Shown: in pieces, positions 10,436 to 25,050 of the stretch
How positions within the stretch are numbered: the first letter of the stretch is position 1
Layout: each line of letters starts with the position of its first letter
NCBI GenBank assembly: GCA_037103525.1
Contig: JAZKLR010000710.1
Coordinates: 1-64,000 of the forward strand
Length of the DNA stretch: 64,000 nucleotides
Origin: Ganaspis brasiliensis
Taxonomy: Eukaryota > Arthropoda > Insecta > Hymenoptera > Figitidae
Direction of reading: 5' to 3'
The notes under the pieces: model-generated
Databases searched by the model: none
Told to the model about the DNA's origin: nothing
What the model saw: only the letters and a program-made list of their open reading frames with translations
Translations under genes and position numbers: made by a program

Positions 10436-12745
10436 TTGACTAGCCCCCAGATTTTTTTAAATCCTCAGTCTAGTAAAGATCATGATTGTAGTTTACCTAG
10501 AAGTGATGACCACTGATGACCAATTACATTCAACCGATTCTAATCAACCCTTTTTGAGATATTCCACCACTATTACATTTTCTTGAATTGACTAGACACT
10601 AGATTTTTTTAATATTCATCTAATAAGGATCATGATTGTAGTTCACCTAGAAGCGATGACCACTGATGTCCAATTACATTAAACCGATGCTAATCAACCC
10701 TTATTAAGATATTCAAACCCTATTACATTTTTATGAATTGACTAGCCCCCAGATTTTTTTAAATCCTCAGTCTTGTATGGATCATATTTGTAGTTCACCT
10801 AGAAGTGATGATCACTGATGACCAATTACATTCAATCGATTCTAGTCAAACCTTATTGAGATATTCCACCCATATTACATTTTTATGAATTGACTAGCCC
10901 CCAGATTTTTTTAAATCCTCAGTCTTGTATGAATCATATTTGTAGTTCACCTAGAAGTGATGATCACTGATGACCAATTACATTCAACCGATTCTAGTCA
11001 AACCTTATTGAGATATTCCACCCCTATTACATTTTTATGAATTGACTAGCCCCCAGATTTTTTTAAATCCTCAGTCTTGTATGGATCATATTTGTAGTTC
11101 ACCTAGAAGTGATGATCACTGATGACCAATTACATTCAATCGATTCTAGTCAAACCTTATTGAGATATTCCACCCATATTACATTTTTATGAATTGACTA
11201 GCCCCCAGATTTTTTTAAATCCTCAGTCTTGTATGAATCATATTTGTAGTTCACCTAGAAGTGATGATCACTGATGACCAATTACATTCAACCGATTCTA
11301 GTCAAACCTTATTGAGATATTCCACCCCTATTACATTTTTATGAATTGACTAGCCCCCAGATTTTTTTAAATCCTCAGTCTAGTAAAGATCATGATTGTA
11401 GTTTACCTAGAAGTGATGACCACTGATGACCAATTACATTCAACCGATTCTAATCAACCCTTTTTGAGATATTCCACCACTATTACATTTTCTAGAATTG
11501 ACTAGACACTAGATTTTTTTAATATTCATCTAATAAGGATCATGATTGTAGTTCACCTAGAAGCGATGACCACTGATGTCCAATTACATTAAACCGATGC
11601 TAATCAACCCTTATTAAGATATTCAAACCCTATTACATTTTTATGAATTGACTAGCCCCCAGATTTTTTTAAATCCTCAGTCTTGTATGGATCATATTTG
11701 TAGTTCACCTAGAAGTGATGATCACTGATGACCAATTACATTCAACCGATTCTAGTCAAACCTTATTGAGATATTCCACCCATATTACATTTTTATGAAT
11801 TGACTAGCCCCCAGATTTTTTTAAATCCTCAGTCTTGTATGAATCATATTTGTAGTTCACCTAGAAGTGATGATCACTGATGACCAATTACATTCAACCG
11901 ATTCTAGTCAAACCTTATTGAGATATTCCACCCCTATTACATTTTTATGAATTTACTAGCCCCCAGATTTTTTTAAATCCTCAGTCTTGTATGGATCATA
12001 TTTGTAGTTCACCTAGAAGTGATGATCACTGATGACCAATTACATTCAACCGATTCTAGTCAAACCTTATTGAGATATTGCACCCCTATGACATTTTTAT
12101 AAATTGACTAGCCCCCAGATTTTTTTAAATCCTCAGTCTTGTATGGATCATATTTGTAGTTCACCTAGAAGTGATGATCACTGATGACCAATTACATTTA
12201 ACCAATTCTAATCAACCCTTATTAAGATATTTCACCACTATTACATCTTCTTAAATTCACTAGCCCCAAGAATTTTTTAAATCCTTATTCTAGTAAAGAT
12301 CATGATAGTAGTTCACCTTGAAGTGATGATCACTGATGACCAATCACATTCAACCGATTCTAGTCAAACCTTATTGAGATATTCCACCCATATTACATTT
12401 TTATGAATTGACTAGCCCCCAGATTTTTTTAAATCCTCAGTCTTTTATGAATCATATTTGTAGTTCACCTAGAAGTGATGATCACTGATGACCAATTACA
12501 TTCAACCGATTTTAGTCAAACCTTATTGAGATATTCCACCCATATTACATTTTTATGAATTGACTAGCCCCCAGATTTTTTTAAATCCTCAGTCTTGTAT
12601 GAATCATATTTGTAGTTCATCTAGAAGTGATGATCACTGATGACCAATTACATTCAACCGATTCTAGTCAAACCTTATTGAGATATTCCACCCCTATTAC
12701 ATTTTTATGAATTGACTAGCCCCCAGATTTTTTTAAATCCTCAGT
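10436..12745 (+). repeat. First-domain block, partial copy 3
   Basis: It matches 1970-4279 at a constant offset of 8466, checked at 'ttcaatcg' (2365/10831) and 'cgatttta' (4041/12507), with no monomer gained or lost. Small differences include 'tctagaattg' at about 11492 and the position of the 'ttataaattg' variant (3172 in the parent, about 12097 here). The join at each end lies at a matching phase of the monomer. Confidence 0.85.
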
Positions 12746-15272
12746 CTTGTATGGATCATATTTGTAGTTCACCTAGAAGTGATGATCACTGATGACCAAT
12801 TACATTTAACCGATTCTAGTCAAACCTTATTGAGATATTCCACCCCTATGACATTTTTATGAATTGACTAGCCCCCAGATTTTTTTAAATCCTCAGTCTT
12901 GTATGGATCATATTTGTAGTTCACCTAGAAGTGATGATCACTGATGACCAATTACATTTAACCAATTCTAATCAACCCTTATTAAGATATTTCACCACTA
13001 TTACATCTTCTTAAATTCACTAGCCCCAAGAATTTTTTAAATCCTTATTCTAGTAAAGATCATGATAGTAGTTCACCTTGAAGTGATGATCACTGATGAC
13101 CAATCACATTCAACCGTTTCTAATCAGACCCATAATAAGATATTACTTTTATTTGAATTCACAAGCCCCCAAGTTTTTTTAAATCCTCAGACATGTACGG
13201 ATCATATTGGTGGTACACCTAGAAGCGATGATCACTGATGTCCAATTACATTTAACCGATTCTAATCAACCCTTATTGAGATATTCCACACCTATTACAT
13301 TTTCTTCAGTTCACTAGCCCCAAATTTTTTTTAAATCCACAGTCTGGTATGGATCATATTTGTAGTTCACCTAGAGGCAATGACCACTGATGTCCAATTA
13401 CATTTACCCGATGCTAATCAACCCTTATTGAGATATTGCACCCCTTTTACATCTCTTCTTAAATTCACTAGCCCCAAGAATTTTTTAAATCCTTATTCTA
13501 GTAAAGATAATGATTGTAGTTCACCTTGAAGTGATGATCACTGATAAACAATTACATTCAACCGTTTCAAATCAGACCCTTACTAAGATATTCCACCCAT
13601 ATTACTTTTATTTGAATTCAGAAGCCCCCAAGTTTTTTTAAATCCTGAGACTTGTATGGATCATATTTGTGGTAGACCTAGAAGCGATGATCATTGATGT
13701 CTAATTACATTTAAACGATGCTAATCAACCCTTATTAAGATATTCCACCCCTATTATATTTTCTTGAATTGACTAGCCCCCAGATTTTTTTAAATCCTCA
13801 GTCTAGTAAAGATCATGATTGTAGTTTACCTAGAAGTGATGACCACTGATGACCAATTACATTCAACCGATTCTAATCAACCCTTTTTGAGATATTCCAC
13901 CACTATTACATTTTCTTGAATTGACTAGACACTAGATTTTTTTAATATTCATCTAATAAGGATCATGATTGTAGTTCACCTAGAAGCGATGACCACTGAT
14001 GTCCAATTACATTAAACCGATGCTAATCAACCCTTATTAAGATATTCAAACCCTATTACATTTTTATGAATTGACTAGCCCCCAGATTTTTTTAAATCCT
14101 CAGTCTTGTATGGATCATATTTGTAGTTCACCTAGAAGTGATGATCACTGATGACCAATTACATTCAACCGATTCTAGTCAAACCTTATTGAGATATTCC
14201 ACCCATATTACATTTTTATGAATTGACTAGCCCCCAGATTTTTTTAAATCCTCAGTCTTGTATGAATCATATTTGTAGTTCACCTAGAAGTGATGATCAC
14301 TGATGACCAATTACATTCAACCGATTCTAGTCAAACCTTATTGAGATATTCCACCCCTATTACATTTTTATGAATTTACTAGCCCCCAGATTTTTTTAAA
14401 TCCTCAGTCTTGTATGGATCATATTTGTAGTTCACCTAGAAGTGATGATCACTGATGACCAATTACATTCAACCGATTCTAGTCAAACCTTATTGAGATA
14501 TTGCATCCCTATGACATTTTTATGAATTGACTAGCCCCCAGATTTTTTTAAATCCTCAGTCTTGTATGGATCATATTTGTAGTTCACCTAGAAGTGATGA
14601 TCACTGATGACCAATTACATTTAACCAATTCTAATCAACCCTTATTAAGATATTTCACCACTATTACATCTTCTTAAATTCACTAGCCCCAAGAATTTTT
14701 TAAATCCTTATTCTAGTAAAGATCATGATAGTAGTTCACCTTGAAGTGATGATCACTGATGACCAATCACATTCAACCGATTCTAGTCAAACCTTATTGA
14801 GATATTCCACCCATATTACATTTTTATGAATTGACTAGCCCCCAGATTTTTTTAAATCCTCAGTCTTTTATGAATCATATTTGTAGTTCACCTAGAAGTG
14901 ATGATCACTGATGACCAATTACATTCAACCGATTTTAGTCAAACCTTATTGAGATATTCCACCCATATTACATTTTTATGAATTGACTAGCCCCCAGATT
15001 TTTTTAAATCCTCAGTCTTGTATGAATCATATTTGTAGTTCACCTAGAAGTGATGATCACTGATGACCAATTACATTCAACCGATTCTAGTCAAACCTTA
15101 TTGAGATATTCCACCCCTATTACATTTTTATGAATTGACTAGCCCCCAGATTTTTTTAAATCCTCAGTCTTGTATGGATCATATTTGTAGTTCACCTAGA
15201 AGTGATGATCACTGATGACCAATTACATTCAACCGATTCTAGTCAAACCTTATTGAGATATTCCACCCCTAT
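12746..15272 (+). repeat. First-domain block, partial copies joined
   Basis: About 13.1-14.4 kb follows 4.49-5.76 kb at offset 8618; the private string 'tttcaaatca' is at 4947 and 13565. From 14064 to 15272 the sequence follows 11641-12849 at offset 2423, including the private 'tgaatttact' variant (parent about 11947, here about 14370). The two descriptions overlap because the parents are related to each other. At 15272 an A-type monomer switches into a C-type end. Confidence 0.75.
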
Positions 15273-15789
15273 GACATCTTCTTAAATTCACTAGCCCCAA
15301 GAATTTTTTAAATCCTTATTCTAGTAAAGATCATGATAGTAGTTCACCTTGAAGTGATGATCACTGATGACCAATCACATTCAACCGTTTCTAATCAGAC
15401 CCATAATAAGATATTACTTTAATTTAAATTCACAAGCCCCCAAGTTTTTTTAAATCCTCAGACATGTACGGATCATATTAGTGGTACACCTAGAAGCGAT
15501 GATCACTGATGTCCAATTACATTTAACCGATTCTAATCAACCCTTATTGAGATATTCCACACCTATTACATTTTCTTGAATTGACCAGCCCCTAGATTTT
15601 TTTAAATCCTCAGTCTAGTAAAGATCATGATTGTAGTTCACCTGGAAGTGATGACCACTGATGACTAATTACATTCAACAGATGCTAATCAACCATTATT
15701 AGGATATTCCACCCCTATTACATTTTCTTGAATTGACTAGACCCCAGATTTTATTAATATTCAGACTAGTAAAGATCATGATTGTAGTT
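15273..15789 (+). repeat. Junction zone between first and second blocks
   Basis: 15275-15560 follows 13004-13290 at offset 2271, which is the previous offset of 2423 minus exactly one monomer. The rare 'catgtacggatcatatt' is at 13193 and at 15464. After about 15570 an I-type monomer and an unusual E-type with 'ttttattaatattc' lead into the second block. Confidence 0.7.
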
Positions 15790-18000
15790 TACCTAGAAGT
15801 GATGACCACTGATGACCAATTACATTCAACCGATTCTAATCAACCCTTTTTGAGATATTCCACCACTATTACATTTTCTTGAATTGACTAGACACTAGAT
15901 TTTTTTAATATTCATCTAATAAGGATCATGATTGTAGTTCACCTAGAAGCGATGACCACTAATGTCCAATTACATTAAACCGATGCTAATCAACCCTTTT
16001 TATGATATTCAAACCCTATTACATTTTTATGAATTGACTAGCCCCCAGATTTTTTTAAATCCTCAGTCTTGTATGGATCATATTTGTAGTTCACCTAGAA
16101 GTGATGATCACTGATGACCAATTACATTCAACCGATTTTAGTCAAACCTTATTGAGATATTCCACCCATATAACATTTTTATGAATTGACTAGCCCCCAG
16201 ATTTTTTTAAATCCTCAGTCTTGTATGGATCATATTTGTAGTTCACCTAGAAGTGATGATCACTGATGACCAATTACATTCAACCGATTCTAGTCAAACC
16301 TTATTGAGATATTCCACCCATATTACATTTTTATGAATTGACTAGCCCCCAGATTTTTTTAAATCCTCAGTCTTGTATGGATCATATTTGTAGTTCACCT
16401 AGAAGTGATGATCACTGATGACCAATTACATTCAACCAATTCTAGTCAAACCTTATTGAGATATTCCACCCCTATTACATTTTTATGAATTGACTAGCCA
16501 CCAGATTTTTTTAAATCCTCAGTCTTGTATGGATCATATTTGTAGTTCACCTAGAAGTGATGATCACTGATGACCAATTACATTTAACCAATTCTAATCA
16601 ACCCTTATTAAGATATTTCACCACTATTACATCTTCTTAAATTCACTAGCCCCAAGAATTTTTTAAATCCTTATTCTAGTAAAGATCATGATAGTAGTTC
16701 ACCTTGAAGTGATGATCACTGATGACCAATCACATTCAACCGTTTCTAATCAGACCCATAATAAGATATTACTTTTATTTGAATTCACAATCCCCCAAGT
16801 TTTTTTAAATCCTCAGACATGTATGGATCATATTTGTGGTACACATAGAAGCGATGACCACTGATGTCCAATTACATTTAACCGATGCCAATCAACCCTT
16901 ATTAGGATATTCCACCCCTATTACATTTTCTTGAATTGACCAGCCCCTAGATTTTTTAAAATCCTCAGTCTAGTAAAGATCATGATTGTAGTTCACCTGG
17001 AAGTGATGACCACTGATGACCATTTACATTCAACTGAATCTAATCAACCCTTATTAAGATATTCCACCCCTATTACATTTTCTTGAATTGACTAGACCCC
17101 AGATTTTTTTAATATTCAGACTAATAAGGATCATGATTGTAGTTCACCTAGAAGCGATGACCACTGATGTCCAATTACATTTAACCGATGCCAATCAACC
17201 CTTATTAGGATATTCTACCCCTATTACATTTTCTTGAATTGACCAGCCCCTAGATTTTTTTAAATCCTCAGTCTAGTAAAGATCATGATTGTAGTTCACC
17301 TAGAAGCGATGACTACTGATGTCCAATTACATTTAACCGATGCTAATCAACTCTTATTAAGATATTCCACCCCTATTACATTTTATTGAATTGACTAGAC
17401 CCCAGATTTTTTTAATATTCAGACTATTAAGGATCATGATTGTAGTTCACCTAGAAGCGATGACCACTGATGTCCAATTACATTTAACCGATGCTAATCA
17501 ACCCTTATTGAGATATTCCACACCTATTACATTTTCTTCAGTTCACTAGCCTTAAATTTTTTTTAAATATTCAGTCTAGTAAAGATCATGATTGTAGTTC
17601 ACCTAGAAGTGATGACCACTGATGACCAATTACATTCAACCGATTCTAATCAACCCTTTTTGAGATATTCCACCACTATTACATTTTCTTAAATTCACTA
17701 GCCCCAAGAATTTTTTAAATCCTTATTCTAGTAAAGATAATGATTGTAGTTCACCTTGAAGTGATGATCACTGATGACCAATTACATTCAACCGTTTCTA
17801 ATCAGACCCTTACTAAGATATTCCACCCATATTACTTTTATTTGAATTCACAAGCCCCCAAGTTTTTTTGAATCCTCAGACCTGTATGGATCATATTTGC
17901 GGTACACCTAGAAGCGATGATCACTGATGTCCAATTACATTTAACCGATGCTAATCAACCCTTATTAAGATATTCCACCCCTATTATATTTTCTTGAATT

Positions 18001-18152
18001 GACTAGCGCCTAGATATTTTTAAATTCTCAGTCTAGTAATGATCATGATTGTAGTTCACCTAGAAGTGATGACCACTGATGACCAATTACATTTAACCGA
18101 TTCTAATCAACCCTTATTGAGATCTTCCACCCCTATTACATTTTCTTGAATT
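18001..18152 (+). repeat. Representative G-type monomer, 152 bp
   Basis: Diagnostic string 'gactagcgcctagatattt', followed by 'aaattctcagtctagtaa'. The T-run is broken by an A (tatttttaaa). G is not seen before 18.0 kb. It then appears near 18.00, 19.83, 28.74, 30.71, 37.36, 39.33, 40.55, 41.15, 42.97, 44.34, 48.14, 56.02, 57.69, 59.52, 60.73, 62.85 and 63.15 kb. It is a good marker of the second dialect of the array. Confidence 0.85.
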
Positions 18153-18304
18153 GACCAGCCTCAACTTTTTTTTAAATCCTCAGTCTTGTATGGTTCATAT
18201 TTGTAGTTGACCTAGAAGTGATTATCAGTGATGACCAATTAAATTTACCCGAAGCTAATCAACCCTTATTGAGATATTCCACACCTATTACATTTTTTTC
18301 AGTT
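18153..18304 (+). repeat. Representative H-type monomer, 152 bp
   Basis: Diagnostic features are 'gaccagcctcaac' with a T8 run, 'cttgtatggttcat', 'gttgacctagaagtgatt', 'atcagtgatgacc' and 'aattaaatttacccgaagc'. The order G, H, F-like, then 'gcgttgatcattgatg' D-like recurs near 18.0, 28.7, 39.3, 43.0, 57.7 and 59.5 kb. Partial or fused H monomers occur at about 23.95, 31.03, 46.05 and 54.97 kb. Confidence 0.85.
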
Positions 18305-21300
18305 CACTAGCCCTAAATTTTTTTTAAATCCTCAGTCTGGTATGGATCATATTTGTGGTACACCTAGAAGCGTTGATCATTGATGTCCAATTACATTTAA
18401 CCGATGCTAATCAACCCTTATTAAGATATTCCACCCCTATTATATTTTCTTGAATTGACTAGCCCCCAGATTTTTTTAAATCCTCAGTCTAGTAAAGATC
18501 ATGATTGTAGTTCACCTAGAAGTGATGACCACTGATGACCAATTACATTTAACCGATGCTTATCAACCCTTATTGAGATATTCCACCCCTATTATATTTT
18601 CTTGAATTGACTAGCCCTTAGATTTTTTTAAATCCTCAGTCTAGTAAAGATCATGATTGTAGTTCACCTAGAAGTGATGACCACTGATGAGCAATTACAA
18701 TTAGCCGATGCTAATCAACCCTTATTGAGATATTCCACACCTATTACATTTTCTTCAGTTCACTAGCCCCTAATTTTTCTTAAATCCACAGTCTGCTATG
18801 GATCATATTTGTAGTTCACCAGAAGCAATGACCACTGATGTCCAATTACATTTACCCGATGCTAATCAACCCTTATTGAGATATTGCACCTCTTTTACAT
18901 CTTCTTAAATTCACTAGCCCCAAGAATTTTTTAACTCCTTATTCTAGTAAAGATCATTATAGTAGTTCACCTAGAAGTGATGACCACTGATGACCAATTA
19001 CATTCATCCGATTCTAATCAACCCTTTTTGAGATATTCCACCCCTGTTACATTTTCTTGAATTGACTAGACCCCAGATTTTTTTAATATTCAGACTAATA
19101 AGGATCATGATTGTAGTTCACCTAGAAGCGATGACCACTGATGTTCAATTCCATTTAACCGATGGTAATCAACCCTTATTAAGATATTCCACCCCTATTA
19201 CATTTTCTTGAATTGACCAGCCCCTAGATTTTTTTAAATCCTCAGTCTAGTAAAGATCAAGATTGTAGTTCACCTGGAAGTAATGACCACTGATGACCAA
19301 TTACATTCAATCGATGCTAATCAACCCTTATTAAGATATTCCACCCCTATTACATTTTATTGAATTGACTAGACCCCAGATTTTTTTAATTTTCAGACTA
19401 ATAAGGATCATGATTGTAGTTCACCTAGAAGCGATGACCACTGATGTCCAATTACATTTACCCGATGCTAATTAACCCTTATTGAGATATTCCACACCTA
19501 TTACATTTTCTTCAGTTCACTAGCCTTAAATTTTTTTTAAATATTCAGTCTAGTAAAGATCATGATTGTAGTTCACCTAGAAGTGATGACCACTGATGAC
19601 CAATTACATTTAACCGATTCTAATCAACCCTTATTGAGATCTTCCACCCCTATTACATTTTCATGATTTGACTAGCCCCCAGATTTTTTTAAATGCTTAG
19701 TCGAGTAAAGATCATAATTGTAGTTCACCTAGAAGTGATAACCACTGATGTCCAATTACATTTACCCGATGCTAATCAACCCTTATTAAGATATTCCACC
19801 CCTATTATATTTTCTTGAATTGACTAGCGCCTAGATATTTTTAAATTCTCAGTCTAGTAAAGATCATGATTGTAGTTCACCTAGAAGTGATGACCACTGA
19901 TGACCAATTACATTTAACCGATTCTAATCAACCCTTATTGAGATATTCCACCACTATTACATTTACTTGAATTGACTAGACACTAGATTTTTTTAATATT
20001 TAGACTAATAAGGATCATGATTGTAGTTCACCTAGAAGTGATGATCACTGATGACCAATTACATTTACCCGATGCTAATCAACCCTTATTGAGATATTGC
20101 ACCCCTTTTACATTTTCTTGAATTGGCTAGCCCCTAGATTTTTTTAAATATTCAGTCTCATAAGAATCATGATTGTCGTTTACTTTGAGGCGATGACCAC
20201 TGATGTCTAATTACATTTAACCGATGCTAATCAACTTTTATTAAGATATTTCACCACTATTACATCTTCTTAAATTCACTAGCCCCAAGAATTTTTTAAA
20301 TCCTTATTCTAGTAAAGATCATGATAGTAGTTCACCTTGAAGTGATGATCACTGATGACCAATCACATTCAACCGTTTCTAATTAGACCCATAATAAGAT
20401 ATTACTTTTATTTGAATTCACAAGCCCCCAAGTTTTTTTAAATTCTCAGACATGTATGGATCATATTTGTAGTACACCTAGAAGCGATGACCACTGATGT
20501 CCAATTACATTTAACCGATGCCAATCAACCCTTATTAGGATATTCCACCTCTATTACATTTTCTTGAATTGACCAGCCCCTAGATTTTTTTAAATCCTCA
20601 GTCTAGTAAAGATCATGATTGTAGTTCACCTGGAAGTGATGACCACTGATGACCAATTACATTCAACAGATGCTAATCAACCATTATTAGGATATTCCAC
20701 CCCTATTACATTTTCTTGAATTGACTAGACCCCAGATTTTTTTAATATTCAGACTAATAAGGATCATGATTGTAGTTCACCTAGAAGCAATGACCACTGA
20801 TGTCCAATTACATTTAACCGATTCTAATCAACCCTTATTGAGATATTCCACACCTATTACATTTTCTTCAGTTCACTAGCCCCAAATTTTTTTTAAATCC
20901 ACAGTCTGGTATATATCATATTTGTAGTTCACCTAGAGGCAATGACCACTGATGTCCAATTACATTTACCCGATGCTAATCAACCCTTATTGAGATATTG
21001 CACCCCTTTTACATCTTCCTAAATTCACTAGCCCCAAGAATTTTTTAAATCCTTATTCTAGTAAAGATAATGATTGTAGTTCACCTTGAAGTGATGATCA
21101 CTAATTATCAATTACATTCAACCGTTTCTAATCAGACCCTTACTAAGATATTCCACCCATATTACTTTTATTTGAATTTACAGCCCCCAAGTTTTTTTAA
21201 ATCCTCAGACCTGTATGGATCATATTTGCGGTACACCTAGAAGCGATAATCACTGATGTCCAATTACATTTAACCGATGCTAATCAACCCTTATTAAAAT

Positions 21301-22550
21301 ATTTCACCCCTATTATATTTTCTTGAATTGACTAGCCCCCAGATTTTTTTAAATCCTCAGTCTAGTAAAGATCATGATTGTAGTTTACCTAGAAGTGATG
21401 ACCACTAATGACCAATTACATTCAACCGATTCTAATCAACCCTTTTTGAGATATTCCACCACTATTACATTTTCTTGAATTGACTAGACACTAGATTTTT
21501 TTAATATTCATCTAATAAGGATCATGATTGTAGTTCACCTAGAAGCGATGACCACTGATGTCCAATTACATTAAACCGATGCTAATCAACCCTTATTAAG
21601 ATATTCAAACCCTATTACATTTTGATGAATTGACTAGCCCCCAGATTTTTTTAAATCCTCAGTCTTGTATGGATCATATTTGTAGTTCACCTAGAAGTGA
21701 TGATCACTGATGACCAATCACATTCAACCGTTTCTAATCAGACCCATAATAAGATATTACTTTTATAAGAATTCACAAGCCCCTAAGTTTTTTTAAATCC
21801 TCAGACATGTATGGATCATATTTGTGGTACACTTAGAAGCGATGATCACTGATATCCATTTACATTTAACCGATGCTAATCAACCCTTATTAAGATATTT
21901 CACCCCTATTATATTTTCTTGAATTGACTAGCCCCCAGATTTTTTTAAATCCTCAGTCTAGTAAAGATCATGATTATAGTTCACCTCGAAGTGATGACCA
22001 CTGATGACCAATTTCATTCATCCGATACTAATCAACACTTTTTGAGATATTCCACCCCTATGACATTTTTATGAATTGACTAGCCCCCAGATTTTTTTAA
22101 ATCCTCAGTCTTGTATGGATCATATTTGTAGTTCACCTAGAAGTGATGATCACTGATGACCAATTACATTCAACCGATTCTAGTCAAACCTTATTGAGAT
22201 ATTCCACCCCTATGACATTTTTATGAATTGACTAGCCCCCAGATTTTTTTAAATCCTCAGTCTTGTATGGATCATATTTGTAGTTCACCTAGAAGTGATG
22301 ATCACTGATGACCAATCACATTCAACCGTTTCTAATCAGACCCATAATAAGATATTACTTTTATTTGAATTCACAAGCCCCCAAGTTTTTTTAAATCCTC
22401 AGACATGTATGGATCATATTTGTGGTACACTTAGAAGCGATGATCACTGATGTCCAATTACATTTAACCGATGCTAATCAGCCCTTATTAAGATATTTCA
22501 CCCCTATTATATTTTCTTGAATTGACTAGCCCCCAGATTTTTTTAAATCC

Positions 22551-23924
22551 TTAGTCTAGTAAAGATCATGATTGTAGTTCACCTGGAAGTGATGGCCACT
22601 GATGACCAATTACATTCAACAGATGCTAATCAACCCTTATTGAGATATTGCACCCCTTTTACATCTCTTCTTAAATTCACTAGCCCCAAGAATTTTTTAA
22701 ATCCTTATTCTAGTAAAGATAATGATTGTAGTTCACCTTGAAGTGATGATCACTGATAAACAATTACATTCAACCGTTTCTAATCAGACCCTTACTAAGA
22801 TATTCCACCCATATTACTTTTATTTGAATTCAGAAGCCCCCAAGTTTTTTTAAATCCTGAGACTTGTATGGATCATATTTGTGGTAGACCTAGAAGCGAT
22901 GATCATTGATGTCTAATTACATTTAAACGATGCTAATCAACCCTTATTAAGATATTCCACCCCTATTATATTTTCTTGAATTGACTAGCCCCCAGATTTT
23001 TTTAAATCCTCAGTCTAGTAAAGATCATGATTGTAGTTTACCTAGAAGTGATGACCACTGATGACCAATTACATTCAACCGATTCTAATCAACCCTTTTT
23101 GAGATATTCCACCCCTTTTACATCTCTTCTTAAATTCACTAGCCCCAAGAATTTTTTAAATCCTTATTCTAGTAAAGATAATGATTGTAGTTCACCTTGA
23201 AGTGATGATCACTGATAAACAATTACATTCAACCGTTTCTAATCAGACCCTTACTAAGATATTCCACCCATATTACTTTTATTTGAATTCAGAAGCCCCC
23301 AAGTTTTTTTAAACCCTGAGACTTGTATGGATCATATTTGTGGTAGACCTAGAAGCGATGATCATTGATGTCTAATTACATTTAAACGATGCTAATCAAC
23401 CCTTATTAAGATATTCCACCCCTATTATATTTTCTTGAATTGACTAGCCCCCAGATTTTTTTAAATCCTCAGTCTAGTAAAGATCATGATTGTAGTTTAC
23501 CTAGAAGTGATGACCACTGATGACCAATTACATTCAACCGATTCTAATCAACCCTTTTTGAGATATTCCACCACTATTACATTTTCTTGAATTGACTAGA
23601 CACTAGATTTTTTTAATATTCATCTAATAAGGATCATGATTGTAGTTCACCTAGAAGCGATGACCACTGATGTCCAATTACATTAAACCGATGCTAATCA
23701 ACCCTTATTAAGATATTCAAACCCTATTACATTTTTATGAATTGACTAGCCCCCAGATTTTTTTAAATCCTCAGTCTTGTATGGATCATATTTGTAGTTC
23801 ACCTAGAAGTGATGATCACTGATGACCAATTACATTCAACCGATTCTAGTCAAACCTTATTGAGATATTCCACCCCTATGACATTTTTATGAATTGACTA
23901 GCCCCCAGATTTTTTTAAATCCTC
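22551..23924 (+). repeat. Patchwork stretch with a 459-bp tandem duplication
   Basis: The motif 'acatctcttc' is at 22661 and 23120, and about 445 bp after each match closely (F end, C, D, B order). The 459-bp step equals three monomers plus the known +2 and +1 length variants. 23468-23945 is also repeated at 34351-34828 (offset 10883). A related third copy of the C-D-B run starts at 25095. Confidence 0.75.
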
Positions 23925-25050
23925 AGTCTTGTATGGATCATATTTGTAGTTGACCTAGAAGTGATTATCAGTGATGACCAATTAAATTTACCCGAAGCTA
24001 ATCAACCCTTATTGAGATATTCCACACCTATTACATTTTTTTCAGTTCACTAGCCCTAAATTTTTTTTAAATCCTCAGTCTGGTATGGATCATATTTGTG
24101 GTACACCTAGAAGCGTTGATCATTGATGTCCAATTACATTTAACCGATGCTAATCAACCCTTATTAAGATATTCCACCCCTATTATATTTTCTTGAATTG
24201 ACTAGCCCCCAGATTTTTTTAAATCCTCAGTCTAGTAAAGATCATGATTGTAGTTCACCTAGAAGTGATGACCACTGATGACCAATTACATTTAACCGAT
24301 GCTTATCAACCCTTATTGAGATATTCCACCCCTATTATATTTTCTTGAATTGACTAGCCCTTAGATTTTTTTAAATCCTCAGTCTAGTAAAGATCATGAT
24401 TGTAGTTCACCTAGAAGTGATGACCACTGATGAGCAATTACAATTAGCCGATGCTAATCAACCCTTATTGAGATATTCCACACCTATTACATTTTCTTCA
24501 GTTCACTAGCCCCTAATTTTTCTTAAATCCACAGTCTGCTATGGATCATATTTGTAGTTCACCAGAAGCAATGACCACTGATGTCCAATTACATTTACCC
24601 GATGCTAATCAACCCTTATTGAGATATTGCACCTCTTTTACATCTTCTTAAATTCACTAGCCCCAAGAATTTTTTAACTTCTTATTCTAGTAAAGATCAT
24701 TATAGTAGTTCACCTAGAAGTGATGACCACTGATGACCAATTACATTCATCCGATTCTAATCAACCCTTTTTGAGATATTCCACCCCTGTTACATTTTCT
24801 TGAATTGACTAGACCCCAGATTTTTTTAATATTCAGACTAATAAGGATCATGATTGTAGTTCACCTAGAAGCGATGACCACTGATGTTCAATTCCATTTA
24901 ACCGATGGTAATCAACCCTTATTAAGATATTCCACCCCTATTACATTTTCTTGAATTGACCAGCCCCTAGATTTTTTTAAATCCTCAGTCTAGTAAAGAT
25001 CAAGATTGTAGTTCACCTGGAAGTAATGACCACTGATGACCAATTACATT
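23925..25050 (+). repeat. 1.1-kb duplicated segment of H, F, I and E monomers
   Basis: It matches 18182-19307 at offset 5743, including 'gttgacctag', 'cccgaagctaatc', 'gcccttag', 'ttcaccagaagcaatg', 'ttccatttaaccgatgg' and 'gatcaagattg'. The left end is a hybrid monomer: A-type 'cttgtatggatcat' up to about 23943, then H-type 'gttgacctag'. The right end switches at the 'caaccgattc' versus 'caatcgatgc' position. Confidence 0.8.

Larger units (their letters stand above)
15790..22550 (+). repeat. Second-domain block, parent copy (6.76 kb)
   Basis: It is a mixed block holding B, E, A, C, D, I, F, G and H monomers. It is colinear with 26678-34350. Private markers shared by both copies include 'tttttatgatattc' (16001/26889), 'cacaatccccc' (about 16787/27675), 'cagcctcaac' (18156), 'gaattggctag' (about 20120) with 'tgtcgtttactttgagg', and 'cttttataagaattc' (21760/33561). 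Which copy is older is not visible; 'parent' means only the first in the window. Confidence 0.85.

Noticed and set aside
15745..15765. Possible transposon scar at 'ttttattaatattc'
   Set aside because: It is one base different from the ordinary E-type 'tttttttaatattc', with no target duplication or extra sequence.
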